From Holophagales bacterium UBA5704 (GTDB lineage: Bacteria; Acidobacteriota; Thermoanaerobaculia; Multivoradales; UBA5704): DNA of 64,000 bases. Numbering within the stretch: the first letter of the stretch is position 1; each line of letters starts with the position of its first letter. This document shows positions 1 to 9,105 of this stretch, in pieces. The notes below the pieces were generated by a model that made no database searches, had not been told where the DNA came from, and saw only the letters and a program-made list of their open reading frames with translations. The stretch covers positions 51,754 to 115,753 of the forward strand of contig DIHE01000036.1 of assembly GCA_002420005.1 (NCBI GenBank), in the 5' to 3' direction. The translations under genes and the position numbers were made by a program.

Positions 1-737
1 ACATGAGCGAGTACATGGAGAAGCACGCGGTGTCGAAGCTGATCGGCTCGCCGCCGGGCTACGTCGGCCATGAGGAGGGGGGGCAGCTCACCGAGCGGGT
101 GCGGCGCCAGCCTTACTCGCTGATCCTGTTCGACGAGATCGAGAAGGCCCATCCGGACGTGGCGAACCTCCTTCTCCAGATCCTGGAGGACGGTCTGCTG
201 ACCGACGCCTACGGCAACCAGGTCGATTTCAAGAACACCCTGATCCTGATGACCTCGAACATCGGCAGCAAGCTCGTCTTGCGCGGTGGCCGCATGGGGT
301 TCGGCGAAGGCAACGCGCAGGAGAGCTTCCAGCGCCTCGAAGAAGAGATCCTCGCCGAGCTGCGGCGCAACTTCAGCCCGGAATTCATCAACCGGATCGA
401 CGAGGTCATCGTCTTCAATCCCCTGGGGGAGGAGGAGCTGCGGCGCATCGTCGACATCCTGGTCGAGGACGTCAACGAGACGCTCGCCGAGCGCAGCCTG
501 CGCTTGGAGGTCTCCGCCGAGGCCAAGGACTGGTTGCTGCGCAAGGCCGACATCGAGCCCTCCACCGGCGCGCGTCCGTTGCGCCGCACCATTCAACGCC
601 ATATCCAGGATGCGGTCTCCGAGATCCTCATCCACCAGCACGGGGGCGAGCCCATCGACCTGATCCATGTGGACCTGGAAAACGATGCACTCACGTTCCA
701 TCCCCACGTCCAGGAGATCGCCGTCTCTCAGCATTGA
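1..737 (+). CDS. clpC: ClpC-type AAA+ chaperone/protease ATPase subunit, C-terminal part (5' cut by window)
   Basis: This is the second ATPase domain (D2) and C-terminus of a Clp/Hsp100 unfoldase, which threads proteins into the ClpP protease or remodels them using ATP. The frame is open to the left edge, so the ATG at 3 is internal: it lies in the family's conserved MSEYMEKH stretch just after Walker A. Visible motifs are the pore loop SPPGYVGHEEGG, Walker B LILFDEIEKAH, sensor 1 MTSN and sensor 2 GARPLRR near residue 190. The ending GARPLRRTIQRHIQDAVSE resembles ClpC more than ClpB, but without the N-terminal and middle domains the subfamily call is tentative. A 78-base gap separates it from bamA. 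Confidence 0.85.
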   Translation, partial: MSEYMEKHAVSKLIGSPPGYVGHEEGGQLTERVRRQPYSLILFDEIEKAHPDVANLLLQILEDGLLTDAYGNQVDFKNTLILMTSNIGSKLVLRGGRMGFGEGNAQESFQRLEEEILAELRRNFSPEFINRIDEVIVFNPLGEEELRRIVDILVEDVNETLAERSLRLEVSAEAKDWLLRKADIEPSTGARPLRRTIQRHIQDAVSEILIHQHGGEPIDLIHVDLENDALTFHPHVQEIAVSQH

Positions 738-780
738 CCTGCTCGAGGGGCGGCTCCCCGCTCAACAGCGCAGTCTTTTC

Positions 781-797
781 CGGCGGCCCGGCCGCCG
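781..797. repeat. GC-rich 8-bp palindrome between clpC and bamA
   Basis: A perfect inverted repeat, cggcggcc and ggccgccg around a single c, lies in the 78-base clpC-bamA gap about 20 bases before the bamA ATG. It could be part of a terminator for clpC or a structure in the bamA leader. There is no T-run after it, so it is not a canonical intrinsic terminator. I see no convincing promoter in the gap. Confidence 0.35.
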
Positions 798-815
798 CAG
801 CGAGGACCTGACGAG

Positions 816-3356
816 ATGAAGCTCGACCTCCCACGTCGGCAACCTGTGCGCCGGCCCGGCGCGGCCCGCCCCTTCCGGCGGAGCCTGCCGATCCGTTGCC
901 TGGCTCTGGCCCTGCTCCCCCTGCTTCTGTCGGGAGGTGTCCCGATGCCCTCCGCTTCGGCGCAGCCCCTGCGCCAGCCGGAAGCACCGGCCGGTGGCCA
1001 GAGCGGGCGGATCATCCGCGACATCAAGTTCAGCGGCAATGCCATGCTGCCCGACGAGACCCTGCGGTACTACCTGGGCCTCGAAGTCGACCAACCGCTC
1101 GACGAGGAGCAGCTCAACGAGAGCATCCGCGACCTGTGGAACCGTTCGCTGGTGGACGACGTCGTGGTGGAGACCTCGCCGGGCGCCGACGGCGGGGTGA
1201 ATCTGCTGATCACCATCAAGGAGAGGCCGATCCTGCGCTCCCTCTCGTATGAGGGGATGAAGCGGATCTCCAAGACCGACATCCAGGACAAGCTCGCCAC
1301 CCAGCGCATTCGCGTGCGCGAAGGCGAGCCGCTCTCCCTGGGCGAGCTGCAGCGGGTCAAGACGATCATCGAAGACCTGTACTCCGAGAAGGGCTACCGC
1401 TTCGCCGAGGCCCGCTATACCGTGGAGGACGTCGGCAGCCCGCACGAGAAGCGGGTCATCTTCACGGTCGACGAGGGCGACCGGGTGCGCATCTCGGAGA
1501 TCGAGTTCGAGGGCAACACGGTCTTCAACGACATCACCCTGCAATGGCAGATGAAGAACACCCGGCAGAGCGGGCCGATCACCCGCGTCCTCAAGAAGGA
1601 CATCTACGACCCGGCGAAGCTCCAGGAGGACCTGGACAAGGTCCGCAAGCTGTACCGTGGCTCCGGGTACAAGAACGTGGTGATCGGCGAACCGCAGCTC
1701 GAGGTGCGGGCGGGCCGCCCCGACGCCGTCGAGGCGAAGGACCAGAAGCGCCGCCTCTACCTCACCATCCCCATCGAAGAGGGCGAGCGCTGGAAGTTCG
1801 GCGAGATCACCCTGGAAGGGAACAAGGTCTACAGCGACGAGGCCTTGCTGCGCGTCTTCAAGCACCGCGACGGCGGCTGGCTGCGCCAGAAGCTGGTGGA
1901 TGACGGCATCAAGTCGATCTCCGACCTGTACCACAACACGGGCTACATCTATGCCCGCATCGAGCCCGAGCTGGTGGAGAAGCCGGGGCAGGTGGCCGAC
2001 GTGGTGGTTCACATCGTCGAGAGCGACCAGTTCAAGGTGGGGAAGGTCGAGTTTCAGGGCAACGACCGCACCATGGACAAGGTGTTGCGCCGCGAGCTGC
2101 GCGTCTTCGAAGGGGGCGTGGTGAGCGTGGGTGGCATCCGCAACAGCGTCCTCAAGGTGAACCAGCTCGGCTACTTCAAGCTCAATGAAGAAGACCCGGT
2201 CGAGATCAATCCGGACGTGCAGTCGAAGACCGTGGACGTCGTCTTCAAAGGCGAGGAGGCCGACCGCACCGAGGTCCAGTTCGGCGGCGGCTGGAGCGAG
2301 CTCGACGGCTTCTTCGGCCAGTTCGCGGTGAACACCAAGAACTTCCTCGGCCGCGGCGAGCAGGTCGGCGTCTCCTTCCAGAGCGGCCGGTACCGCGACC
2401 TCTTCGACCTCTCGTACTACGTCCCCTGGTTCCTCGACAAGCCGCAGAGCCTCGGCGTCCGCGCTTTCAACCAGGACCTCGACTACCGGCTGGACGACGA
2501 GGTCTCCACCACGACCCAGATCCGCAAGAGCCGGGGTGGCGTGCTCACCTACGGCCGCAACTTCCGGCTCTTCCAGTCAGTCAGCATGAGCTACAACCGG
2601 TCGAACTACGACGACAAGGTGAGCTACATCTGGCCGCAGCCGCAGCCGGGAGATCCACCGCCGCTGCCGACCGATCCGAAACCCGGGGACCTGGTGACGA
2701 CCGAGTACACCATTGAAAACTCGTCGCTGCGTCCGGCCTACCTGATCGACAGCCGGGACAACCCGTTCGAGCCGACGCGCGGCCAGAGGCTCAGCCTGGC
2801 GGCCGAGTACGCCGGTGGTTTTCTGGGTGGTGACAACTACTTCCTGCGCCCGGAGATCTCCTACAGCCTGTTCCTGCCGACGGCGAGCTACCCGGCGCGG
2901 CAGGTCTTCGCGCTCAACGTCGAGGCGGGGTTGGTGCACGCCTTCGATGAGAAGGGTTACCCGCTGTCTCCCCTGGAGCGGTTCTACCTGGGCGGCGAGA
3001 ACAGCCTGCGCGGCCATCGCTTCCGCTCGATCTACCTGCGCAAGGCCAACGGGGAGCCCCTGCGCGACGAGTTCAACACGATCCTCGGTGGCACCAGCTT
3101 CATGCAGGTCAACCTGGAGTACCATTTCCTGCTCGGCGGCCCGTTCCGGGTCCTGGTCTTCGCCGACGCCGGCAACGTCTTCGGCGAGGGGCAGTCGTTC
3201 GATATTTCGCGCTTGCGCTATACGGCGGGCGCGGAGCTGCGGGTGCTCGTCCCGGTGTTCGGAGCGCCCTTGCGGTTCATCTATGCGGTGAACCTGGACA
3301 AGCAGGCGAACGACCGGTTCGAGGACTTCCAGTTCAGCATCGGCACCAGCTTCTGA
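816..3356 (+). CDS. bamA: Outer membrane protein assembly factor BamA
   Basis: BamA is the Omp85-family core of the machine that folds beta-barrel proteins into the outer membrane. The 846-residue protein has an Arg-rich start and hydrophobic signal segment (about residues 25-45, ending near ASAQ), then POTRA repeats beginning at IIRDIKFSGNAML and continuing to about residue 450. The C-terminal half is an Omp85 barrel with repeated aromatic strands, the conserved GGENSLRGHRF segment and a terminal beta-signal ending in Phe (FQFSIGTSF). Length fits the family (about 750-900). The ATG follows a purine-rich gaggacctgacgag. It heads an envelope operon with skp, lpxD, fabZ and lpxA, the usual order in many Gram-negative phyla. 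Confidence 0.96.
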   Translation: MKLDLPRRQPVRRPGAARPFRRSLPIRCLALALLPLLLSGGVPMPSASAQPLRQPEAPAGGQSGRIIRDIKFSGNAMLPDETLRYYLGLEVDQPLDEEQLNESIRDLWNRSLVDDVVVETSPGADGGVNLLITIKERPILRSLSYEGMKRISKTDIQDKLATQRIRVREGEPLSLGELQRVKTIIEDLYSEKGYRFAEARYTVEDVGSPHEKRVIFTVDEGDRVRISEIEFEGNTVFNDITLQWQMKNTRQSGPITRVLKKDIYDPAKLQEDLDKVRKLYRGSGYKNVVIGEPQLEVRAGRPDAVEAKDQKRRLYLTIPIEEGERWKFGEITLEGNKVYSDEALLRVFKHRDGGWLRQKLVDDGIKSISDLYHNTGYIYARIEPELVEKPGQVADVVVHIVESDQFKVGKVEFQGNDRTMDKVLRRELRVFEGGVVSVGGIRNSVLKVNQLGYFKLNEEDPVEINPDVQSKTVDVVFKGEEADRTEVQFGGGWSELDGFFGQFAVNTKNFLGRGEQVGVSFQSGRYRDLFDLSYYVPWFLDKPQSLGVRAFNQDLDYRLDDEVSTTTQIRKSRGGVLTYGRNFRLFQSVSMSYNRSNYDDKVSYIWPQPQPGDPPPLPTDPKPGDLVTTEYTIENSSLRPAYLIDSRDNPFEPTRGQRLSLAAEYAGGFLGGDNYFLRPEISYSLFLPTASYPARQVFALNVEAGLVHAFDEKGYPLSPLERFYLGGENSLRGHRFRSIYLRKANGEPLRDEFNTILGGTSFMQVNLEYHFLLGGPFRVLVFADAGNVFGEGQSFDISRLRYTAGAELRVLVPVFGAPLRFIYAVNLDKQANDRFEDFQFSIGTSF

Positions 3357-3394
3357 CCTTCGACCTCTACACCTGATCCATGGAGACGAGAGAC

Positions 3395-3943
3395 ATGTCC
3401 TGCATCCGCCCCCTTTCCCGCGCCGTCCTGGGCCTCGCCCTCTCCGCGGCGCTGGTTGCGCCCTTCGCAGCGTCCGCCCAGACCCTCAAGATTGCGGTCA
3501 TCGACACCGAGCGCGTCCTGCTCGCCTCGGAGACCGGCAAGACGGCTCTCGCCGATCTGAAGAAGCTCCAGGAGGCCAAGGAGAAGGAGGTTCTGGCCCT
3601 CCAGCAGGAGATCAAGGACCTGCAGACCAAGGGGCAGGAAGGCCGCCTCTCGCTCGCGCCGGAGAAGCTCTCCGAGATCGAGAAGCAGCTGGAGGACAAA
3701 GTCATCGCCCTGCGCCGCCTGCAGGACGACGCCACCCGCGAGCTCAACAAGAAGCGCGACGAGGTTCTCGCCCAGATCGACCAGAAGGTCATGCCGGTGA
3801 TCAATCAGGTGGGCAAGGAGCTCGGCTACAACATGATCTTCCGCAAGTTCGAGAGCGGCCTGATCTACGCCGACGACGCGCTCGACATCACCACCCAGGT
3901 CATCCAGCGGCTCGATGCCGCGGCCCCGAAGACGGGCAACTGA
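3395..3943 (+). CDS. skp: Periplasmic chaperone Skp/OmpH
   Basis: Skp holds unfolded outer-membrane proteins in the periplasm and passes them to BamA. This product (182 residues from this start) has a signal peptide ending at AASAQ and then the typical IAVIDTERVLLASETGK opening. A long Lys/Glu-rich coiled coil (about residues 45-125) forms the tentacle arms, and the C-terminus ends in a short beta-rich segment. An ATG at 3380 is also in frame, but GGAG at 3382-3385 sits inside that version and is well spaced from the ATG at 3395, so I chose 3395. The gene is 38 bases after bamA and 3 bases before the lpxD GTG, so co-translation is likely. Confidence 0.92.
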   Translation: MSCIRPLSRAVLGLALSAALVAPFAASAQTLKIAVIDTERVLLASETGKTALADLKKLQEAKEKEVLALQQEIKDLQTKGQEGRLSLAPEKLSEIEKQLEDKVIALRRLQDDATRELNKKRDEVLAQIDQKVMPVINQVGKELGYNMIFRKFESGLIYADDALDITTQVIQRLDAAAPKTGN

Positions 3944-3946
3944 CCT

Positions 3947-5032
3947 GTGGGGGGTACGGCGCACCGGCTGGCGGATCTCGCCGGGCTCATCGGTGGGCAG
4001 GTCGAAGGAGATCCGGATCGCGAGGTCGAAGCGATCCGGCCTCTGGAGGCCGCCGGCCCGCGCGATCTCTCCTTTCTGAACCATCCCCGCTACCGTGCAG
4101 AGGCCGTGGCCAGCCGGGCCGCAGCCCTCCTGGTCGGCCGCGATCTCGCCGCCGGCTTGCGCGACGGCGCACCGGCGCGCGACCTGCTGGTGGTGGCGAA
4201 GGATGCGGACGTACCGCTGGCCCTCGCGCGGCTTCTCGCCGTGTTCCATGCGGTCGAGCCCCCCCGGCCCGGCATCCATCCCACCGCCGTCGTCGAGGCC
4301 GGTTGCACGATCGATCCGTCCGCCTGGATCGGGCCGTACGCCGTGATCGGCGCCGGAGCCACCGTCGCCGCGCGCGTTCAGGTGCACCCCCATGTGGTCC
4401 TCGGCGCCGGCTGCTCGGTGGGGGAGGGCACGGTCCTTCACCCCCATGCGGTGCTCTATCCCGGCACCGAGGTCGGCTCCGGCTGCATCGTGCACGCGGG
4501 CGCCGTCCTCGGTGCCGACGGCTTCGGGTATGCCACCTCCGGCGGGATGCACCACAAGGTCCCGCAGGTCGGCCGTGTGGTGCTGGAGCGCGACGTGGAG
4601 GTGGGAGCCGGCTCGACGATCGACCGCGCCACCCTGGGGGAGACCCGTATCGGTGCCGGGACGAAGATCGACAACCTGGTCCAGATCGGGCACAACGTGC
4701 AGACCGGCCGGCACTGTATCCTGTGTGGCCAGTCCGGGATCGCCGGCAGCACGCGGCTGGGGGACTACGTGGTGCTCGCCGGTCAGGCGGGCGTTTCGGG
4801 CCACATCCACCTCGGCACCGGCGTCCAGGTGGCGGCCAAATCGGCGGCGCTCCACGCGGTTGAAGCGGGGCAGAAGGTCGCCGGCATCCCGGCTGTGGAG
4901 CTGAAGCGCTGGAAACGGCAGACCGTGCTGCTGGCGCGGTTGGAAGACATGAGCCGGCGGCTGCGCGCCCTGGAGCGCGGCGCATCCGCCACCGGCGGTC
5001 CCGCCGGAGACCCTGAGGAGGGTGGAGATTGA
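3947..5032 (+). CDS. lpxD: UDP-3-O-acylglucosamine N-acyltransferase LpxD
   Basis: LpxD transfers a hydroxyacyl chain from ACP to the 2-amino group of UDP-3-O-acylglucosamine, the third lipid A step. The 361-residue protein has the N-terminal uridine-binding domain ([10 protein letters not shown] ... FLNHPRY) followed by left-handed beta-helix hexapeptide repeats from about residue 105 to 310. The GADGFGYA motif and the IGHNV segment bearing the expected catalytic His are present. A C-terminal helix with a charged tail ends the protein. The start is GTG, 3 bases after the skp stop. The stop overlaps the fabZ start. Confidence 0.95.
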   Translation: MGGTAHRLADLAGLIGGQVEGDPDREVEAIRPLEAAGPRDLSFLNHPRYRAEAVASRAAALLVGRDLAAGLRDGAPARDLLVVAKDADVPLALARLLAVFHAVEPPRPGIHPTAVVEAGCTIDPSAWIGPYAVIGAGATVAARVQVHPHVVLGAGCSVGEGTVLHPHAVLYPGTEVGSGCIVHAGAVLGADGFGYATSGGMHHKVPQVGRVVLERDVEVGAGSTIDRATLGETRIGAGTKIDNLVQIGHNVQTGRHCILCGQSGIAGSTRLGDYVVLAGQAGVSGHIHLGTGVQVAAKSAALHAVEAGQKVAGIPAVELKRWKRQTVLLARLEDMSRRLRALERGASATGGPAGDPEEGGD

Positions 5033-5511
5033 GCGAGCCGAACGAGCCGAAGGCGGCGCCCCACGCCGTGCGCGACATCGACTGGATCATGGCGGTGCTG
5101 CCGCACCGTTACCCCATCCTGCTGGTCGACCGCGTCCTGGAGATCGAGCCCAAGAAGCGGATCGTGGCGATCAAGAACGTGACGATCAACGAGGAGGTCT
5201 TCCTCGGCCACTTTCCCGGCAAGCCGGTGTTCCCGGGCGTCCTGCTGATCGAAGGAATGGCCCAGGCGGGGGGGCTCCTCCTCCTGCACGACCTTCCGGA
5301 TCGGGAGGGCAAGCTCCTCTACTTTACGGGCATTGAAGCGGCGAAATTCCGCCGTCCGGTCGTCCCCGGTGACCAGGTCCGCTTCGAGGTCGAGGTGCTG
5401 CGCCTGCGTTCCTCGTTCTGCAAGGTGGCGGGGCGCGCCCTGGTGGACGGCGAGCTGGCCGCCGAGGCGGTCCTCTCGACCGCCATGGTCGACCGGGGAG
5501 GCCGGGCATGA
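5029..5511 (+). CDS. fabZ: 3-hydroxyacyl-ACP dehydratase FabZ
   Basis: FabZ dehydrates 3-hydroxyacyl-ACP in fatty acid elongation and so competes with LpxA and LpxD for the hydroxyacyl-ACP pool, which explains its constant place in lipid A operons. The 160-residue hot-dog-fold protein shows [13 protein letters not shown], the catalytic His in [14 protein letters not shown] and the catalytic Glu in LLIEGMAQ. The start is TTG at 5029, chosen because a strong gaggagggtggag precedes it and it overlaps the lpxD stop by 3 nt. The stop overlaps the lpxA ATG (ATGA), so translation is coupled on both sides. Confidence 0.95.
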   Translation: MSEPNEPKAAPHAVRDIDWIMAVLPHRYPILLVDRVLEIEPKKRIVAIKNVTINEEVFLGHFPGKPVFPGVLLIEGMAQAGGLLLLHDLPDREGKLLYFTGIEAAKFRRPVVPGDQVRFEVEVLRLRSSFCKVAGRALVDGELAAEAVLSTAMVDRGGRA

Positions 5512-6356
5512 GCGGCACCTGGAAGGGCATCCATCCCCTCGCGGCAGTCGATCCCGGAACCGTGCTCGGTGACGGCGTGACCGTCGGCCCGTTCGCGGTC
5601 ATCGGCCCCGAGGTCGAGATCGGTGCCGGCACCGAGGTGGGAGCCGGCGCCCAGATCTACGGCCCGACGCGGATCGGCCGGGAGAACCGGATCGCCCCGC
5701 AGGCCGCCGTCGGCTTCGACCCGCAGGACCTGACCTTCCGGGGGGAGCGGGTCACCCTGGAGATCGGCGACCGCAACCAGATCCGCGAGTTCTCGACGAT
5801 CCATCGCGGCACCGCCAAAGGCGGGGGTGTCACCCGGGTCGGCAGCGACAACCTGTTCATGGCCTACACCCACGTGGCGCACGACTGCCAGGTGGGGAAC
5901 CGCACCATCTTCGCCAACAACGCGACCCTGGCCGGCCACGTCGAGGTGCACGACGACGCCTCGATCTCCGCCTTCTCGGCGGTGCACCAGTTCTGCCGCG
6001 TCGGCCGCCACGCCTACGTGGGCGGGTTCAGCGTCGTGGTGATGGACGCCCTGCCGTTCGCCAAGACGGTCGGCCAGAAGCCGGCCTTCTTCGGCATCAA
6101 CCGGATCGGCTTGTCGCGCAAGGGGATGAGCGCGGAGACCATCCGCCGGCTCGACCGCGCCCTGCGGCTGCTGGTGCGCTCGGGCCTCAACACGGCGCAG
6201 GCTCTGGAGGAGATCCGCCGCGAGCTGCCCGGAGATCCGGAGGTCGACTACCTCGTCTCCTTCGTCGAGAGCGCGAAGCGCGGGCTCCACAAGAGCGCCG
6301 GGCGGGGGGGCCGGGGTGGCAAGGGAGCCGCCGAGGCGGAGGGTGGCGATGCCTGA
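5508..6356 (+). CDS. lpxA: UDP-N-acetylglucosamine O-acyltransferase LpxA
   Basis: LpxA carries out the first lipid A step, moving a 3-hydroxyacyl chain from ACP to UDP-GlcNAc or its 3-amino analogue. The 282-residue protein is a beta-helix of hexapeptide repeats (residues 5-190). It has the conserved [11 protein letters not shown] segment, the catalytic-His motif HVAHDCQVG near residue 125, and the [18 protein letters not shown] helical segment. The last 20 residues are a Gly/Arg-rich tail absent from the short enzymobacterial type. ATG overlaps the fabZ stop, and its own stop overlaps the next ATG. The following oxidoreductase raises the possibility that the substrate is the 3-amino sugar. 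Confidence 0.95.
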   Translation: MSGTWKGIHPLAAVDPGTVLGDGVTVGPFAVIGPEVEIGAGTEVGAGAQIYGPTRIGRENRIAPQAAVGFDPQDLTFRGERVTLEIGDRNQIREFSTIHRGTAKGGGVTRVGSDNLFMAYTHVAHDCQVGNRTIFANNATLAGHVEVHDDASISAFSAVHQFCRVGRHAYVGGFSVVVMDALPFAKTVGQKPAFFGINRIGLSRKGMSAETIRRLDRALRLLVRSGLNTAQALEEIRRELPGDPEVDYLVSFVESAKRGLHKSAGRGGRGGKGAAEAEGGDA

Positions 6357-7299
6357 GCCGGTGCGCATCGGCGTCGTCGGGGCCGGTGTGATGGGCCGGC
6401 ACCACGTGCGCAACCTGGCCGCCTTGACCGCGGCCTCCGCCGCCGAGCTGGTCGGGGTCTACGACGCCCGTCCGGAGGTGGCCGAGGCGATCGCCGCCGA
6501 GCACGGCACCCGCGCCTTTGCGCGCATGGAGGAGCTGGCCGACGGCATCGAGGCCGCGGTGGTGGCGGCGCCGACCGTGCACCATGCCGAGATCGGCTGC
6601 GCTTTGCTGCAGCGCGGCCTCCACGTCCTGATGGAGAAGCCCCTGGCGCCCAGCCTGGCCGAGGCCGACCGGCTGCTCGACGCGCGCGAGAAGGCGCCGG
6701 GCTCCCCGGAGCGCCGTCCGGTGTTGGCGGTCGGCCACGTGGAGTTCTACAACCCGGTGGTCCAGGCTCTGCTGAGCGTCGGCCTGCCGCCGCGTTTCAT
6801 CGAGGTGCAAAGGCTGGGGATCTTCTCGCCGCGCAGCCTCGACGTCGACGTGGTCCTCGACCTGATGATCCACGATCTGCAGATCCTGCACGCGCTCGAC
6901 CCGAGCCCGGTCGCCGAGGTGCGCGCCACCGGCATCCCGGTGCTCTCGCCGAAGGTGGACATCGCCAACGCCCGGGTCGAGCTCGCCTCGGGCTGCGTGG
7001 CGAACCTGACCGCCTCGCGCGTCTCGGCCGAGCGCGTCCGCAAGCTGCGCGCCTTCCTGCCCAGCCGCTACTACTCCCTCGACTATGCGGCGCAGGAGAT
7101 CCACGGCTACCGCCTGGAAGAAGGGGAAGGGGGCCGGTCGATCGTCAAGGACGACCTGCCGGCCGAGAAGGCCGAGCCCCTGCGCCGCGAGCTGGAGGCC
7201 TTCCTCGCCGCCTGCCGCGGGGAGATGGCCCCCCTGGTGGACGCCGCCGCCGGCCGGCAGGCGCTCGCCACGGCGCTGGCGGTGGTCGCGGCGATCTAG
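6349..7299 (+). CDS. Gfo/Idh/MocA-family NAD(P)-dependent oxidoreductase in the lipid A operon
   Basis: The 316-residue protein has a Rossmann fold with the nucleotide motif GVVGAGVMGRHH at the N-terminus. The family's HVLMEKPLAPSLAEA loop with catalytic Lys lies near residue 95, and a C-terminal dimerising alpha/beta domain follows. The ATG overlaps the lpxA stop by 8 nt and follows gcggagggtggcg; a GTG 33 bases upstream is in frame but less well placed. Such genes are frequent beside lpxA. One characterised relative is GnnA, which oxidises UDP-GlcNAc at C3 so that GnnB can aminate it for amide-linked lipid A. No GnnB-type aminotransferase is in the window, so the substrate is unproven. Confidence 0.85.
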   Translation: MPEPVRIGVVGAGVMGRHHVRNLAALTAASAAELVGVYDARPEVAEAIAAEHGTRAFARMEELADGIEAAVVAAPTVHHAEIGCALLQRGLHVLMEKPLAPSLAEADRLLDAREKAPGSPERRPVLAVGHVEFYNPVVQALLSVGLPPRFIEVQRLGIFSPRSLDVDVVLDLMIHDLQILHALDPSPVAEVRATGIPVLSPKVDIANARVELASGCVANLTASRVSAERVRKLRAFLPSRYYSLDYAAQEIHGYRLEEGEGGRSIVKDDLPAEKAEPLRRELEAFLAACRGEMAPLVDAAAGRQALATALAVVAAI

Positions 7300-7310
7300 G
7301 CGAACACCTC

Positions 7311-7364
7311 TGTCCTTTCCGGAAGGACAAATTCCGGGAGATTTGTCCTTCGTGGAAGGACAAA
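7311..7364. terminator. Interlocking hairpins between convergent genes
   Basis: The 80-base space between the oxidoreductase stop (7299) and the convergent phosphatase stop (7380) contains four copies of one arm in alternating orientation. They are tgtcctt 7311-7317, aaggacaaat 7323-7332, atttgtcctt 7341-7350 and gaaggacaaa 7355-7364. Arms 3 and 4 form a perfect 10-bp stem (7342-7351 with 7355-7364, loop gtg). Arms 2 and 3 form another perfect 10-bp stem with an 8-nt loop. Arms 1 and 2 give a 7-bp stem. The position suggests a bidirectional terminator, although T-runs are short. Confidence 0.5.
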
Positions 7365-7379
7365 CCGGATCCGGTGAGG

Positions 7380-8996
7380 TCATCGCCGCGCAGAACCCGA
7401 CGCCACCCGCACCACCACGAACGTGACGTCGTCCCCTTGCTCCCGGTTGCCGCGCCAGGCGGCCACCCGGGCGAGGAGGCGCTCGACGATTTCCGGTGCC
7501 GGCGCTCCGGCGGCGGCGCGGAAGGCTTCGGCGGCTTGTTCGTAACCGAAGGGATTGTCGGCGGCGTCGAGATGCTCGGCGAAGCCGTCGCTGGCGAAGA
7601 GGAGGGTGTCGCCCGGGGCGAGGGCGGCGTGGTGCTCGCGCCAGGGGCCGGCCAGACGGGAGCCGACCGGAGGGCCGCCGGTGCCCAGCTCTTCGACCGT
7701 GCCGGTGGCGGAGCGGTGGATCAGGACCGGCGGCATGGCGGCCGAGCAGAGGGTGACCGAGCCGGGCGTGAGCCGGGCGAGGGCCAGGCACATGTGCAGC
7801 GGCTTCACCTGCATCTCCCGCAGCACACGGTCGCATTCGGCGAGCACCGAGGGCAGGCTCTCGGCGCCGCCGAGGGTAGAAAAGAGCGCCTTCACCGCGG
7901 TCACCATGATCCCGGCCGCAACACCGTGCCCGGTGGCGTCGCCGAAGGCGACCACGAGGCTGCCGTCCGCGGCGATCCGGAAATCGTAATAGTCGCCGCC
8001 GACCTCGGTCGCGGGGAGCATCACGGCGGCGGTTTCCAGCCCGTCGACCACGGGGAGCGCCGCCGGGAGCATCGAAAGCTGCAGGGTCCGCGCTCGCTCG
8101 ATCTCAGCGGTCTTGCGCGCGTTCTCGGCTTCCAGCAGGTGGCGGCGCAGGTCCTGCTCATGGGCCGTGCGTTCCTGGTCGAGGACCTGCTGCGCCAGCG
8201 CCGACACCTCGGCGAGCCGCTGCTCCAGGTGCCTGCGGGTGCGCGCGAAGCTCTGGGAGAGGAAGAGCGACATGGAGACCGCGAAGGCGAGCAGGCCGTA
8301 GACGTAGATGCCCCGCGAACCGGCGATGGGAGGAATGGCTCCGATCTCAATCAGGATCTGCAGCAGGATGACGGTGCCCAGGATGGCGAAACCGACAAGC
8401 AGGACGCGGACGCCTTCGCGCTCGACGATGTGGCCGGCCACCTCCAGCCGGACGACCTCGGCGATCATCAAACCGAAGTAGGCATACCAGCTCCAGCCCG
8501 ACGCCTGTGGGTGGAGAAAGGTGAGCACCGACAAAGCCGCGCCGACCGCGGCGAAGACCCGCCAGGTGTGCGGGAAGACGTGGGTGCGGATGGCGTAATA
8601 GGTGAGCAGGAGGAAGAAGATCAAGGCCAGCACGAACGAGGTGGTCAGGCGGGAGAGCAGGGGAAGCTCCGCGCTCGCGGCCGATGCGTGTCCCCGTTCG
8701 CTGAGGACGATGCTCGCAAAGGCGGCCATGGTGAGGGCATGGAAAAGGTTCTCCCGGGCCTTGGGGTAGGACAGGAAGAGCGCCAGATGCAGCAGAGTGA
8801 GGAACGCCGGGATGGCGGTGAAGACGGTGCGCCGGATGGTGTCGAGCCGCGCGGTGGCGAGCTGGAGCGCGGCGGCGTCCGGCGTTTTGAGCACCACCGC
8901 GCGAAGCGGTGCCGCGGCCGGTCCCTGCGCCGGTGCGGCAGCCGTCCACAGGAGGACGGAGAGGGCCGCGGCGAGGTGGAACGTCGGTCGGTGCAT
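7380..8996 (-). CDS. Membrane 7TM-type sensor with SpoIIE/RsbU PP2C phosphatase domain
   Basis: The 538-residue protein has an N-terminal signal-like segment (residues 5-24, ending AQG) and seven hydrophobic spans between about 57 and 251, resembling a 7TMR-DISM sensor without an obvious large extracellular domain. A charged coiled-coil linker (250-305) leads to a SpoIIE-type PP2C domain (about 310-535). Metal-binding and catalytic motifs are present: EVGGDYYDF, FGDATGHGVAAGIM, FASDGFAE and GDDVTFVVVR. Such enzymes dephosphorylate anti-anti-sigma factors in partner-switching systems, linking an external cue to sigma-factor activity. No anti-sigma or STAS gene lies beside it. It converges with the lipid A operon and diverges from mtnP. 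Confidence 0.9.
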   Translation of the reverse strand: MHRPTFHLAAALSVLLWTAAAPAQGPAAAPLRAVVLKTPDAAALQLATARLDTIRRTVFTAIPAFLTLLHLALFLSYPKARENLFHALTMAAFASIVLSERGHASAASAELPLLSRLTTSFVLALIFFLLLTYYAIRTHVFPHTWRVFAAVGAALSVLTFLHPQASGWSWYAYFGLMIAEVVRLEVAGHIVEREGVRVLLVGFAILGTVILLQILIEIGAIPPIAGSRGIYVYGLLAFAVSMSLFLSQSFARTRRHLEQRLAEVSALAQQVLDQERTAHEQDLRRHLLEAENARKTAEIERARTLQLSMLPAALPVVDGLETAAVMLPATEVGGDYYDFRIAADGSLVVAFGDATGHGVAAGIMVTAVKALFSTLGGAESLPSVLAECDRVLREMQVKPLHMCLALARLTPGSVTLCSAAMPPVLIHRSATGTVEELGTGGPPVGSRLAGPWREHHAALAPGDTLLFASDGFAEHLDAADNPFGYEQAAEAFRAAAGAPAPEIVERLLARVAAWRGNREQGDDVTFVVVRVASGSARR

Positions 8997-9036
8997 GCTG
9001 TCTGGGCGGCATTCTACCTGTCCGCGGCGGCGGGTC

Positions 9037-9045
9037 TGCTATGCT
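9037..9045 (+). promoter_or_regulatory. Possible extended -10 element for mtnP
   Basis: The sequence tgctatgct (TGn plus a TATGCT hexamer, 4/6 to consensus) lies in the 109-base divergent gap between the phosphatase gene and mtnP, about 60 bases before the mtnP ATG. No good -35 is seen. Very similar words occur before the tRNA-Arg and before the permease/NRPS operon. A clear ribosome site, gaggagg, lies about 10 bases before the mtnP ATG. Confidence 0.3.
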
Positions 9046-9105
9046 CTGCCGGCTTCCTCGGTCCCGGAGGGGCCTGACCATCCTTTTTGAGGAGGATTCT
9101 CTGAA

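Noticed and set aside
7311..7364. A CRISPR-like array in the repeats after the oxidoreductase gene
   Set aside because: Only four 9-10 base arms in alternating orientation, no regular spacers and no cas genes; hairpins explain it.
7374..9077. Plus-strand frame opposite the membrane phosphatase gene
   Set aside because: The minus-strand frame has signal, transmembrane and PP2C motifs in order; the plus frame is repetitive Gly/Glu/Arg sequence with none.
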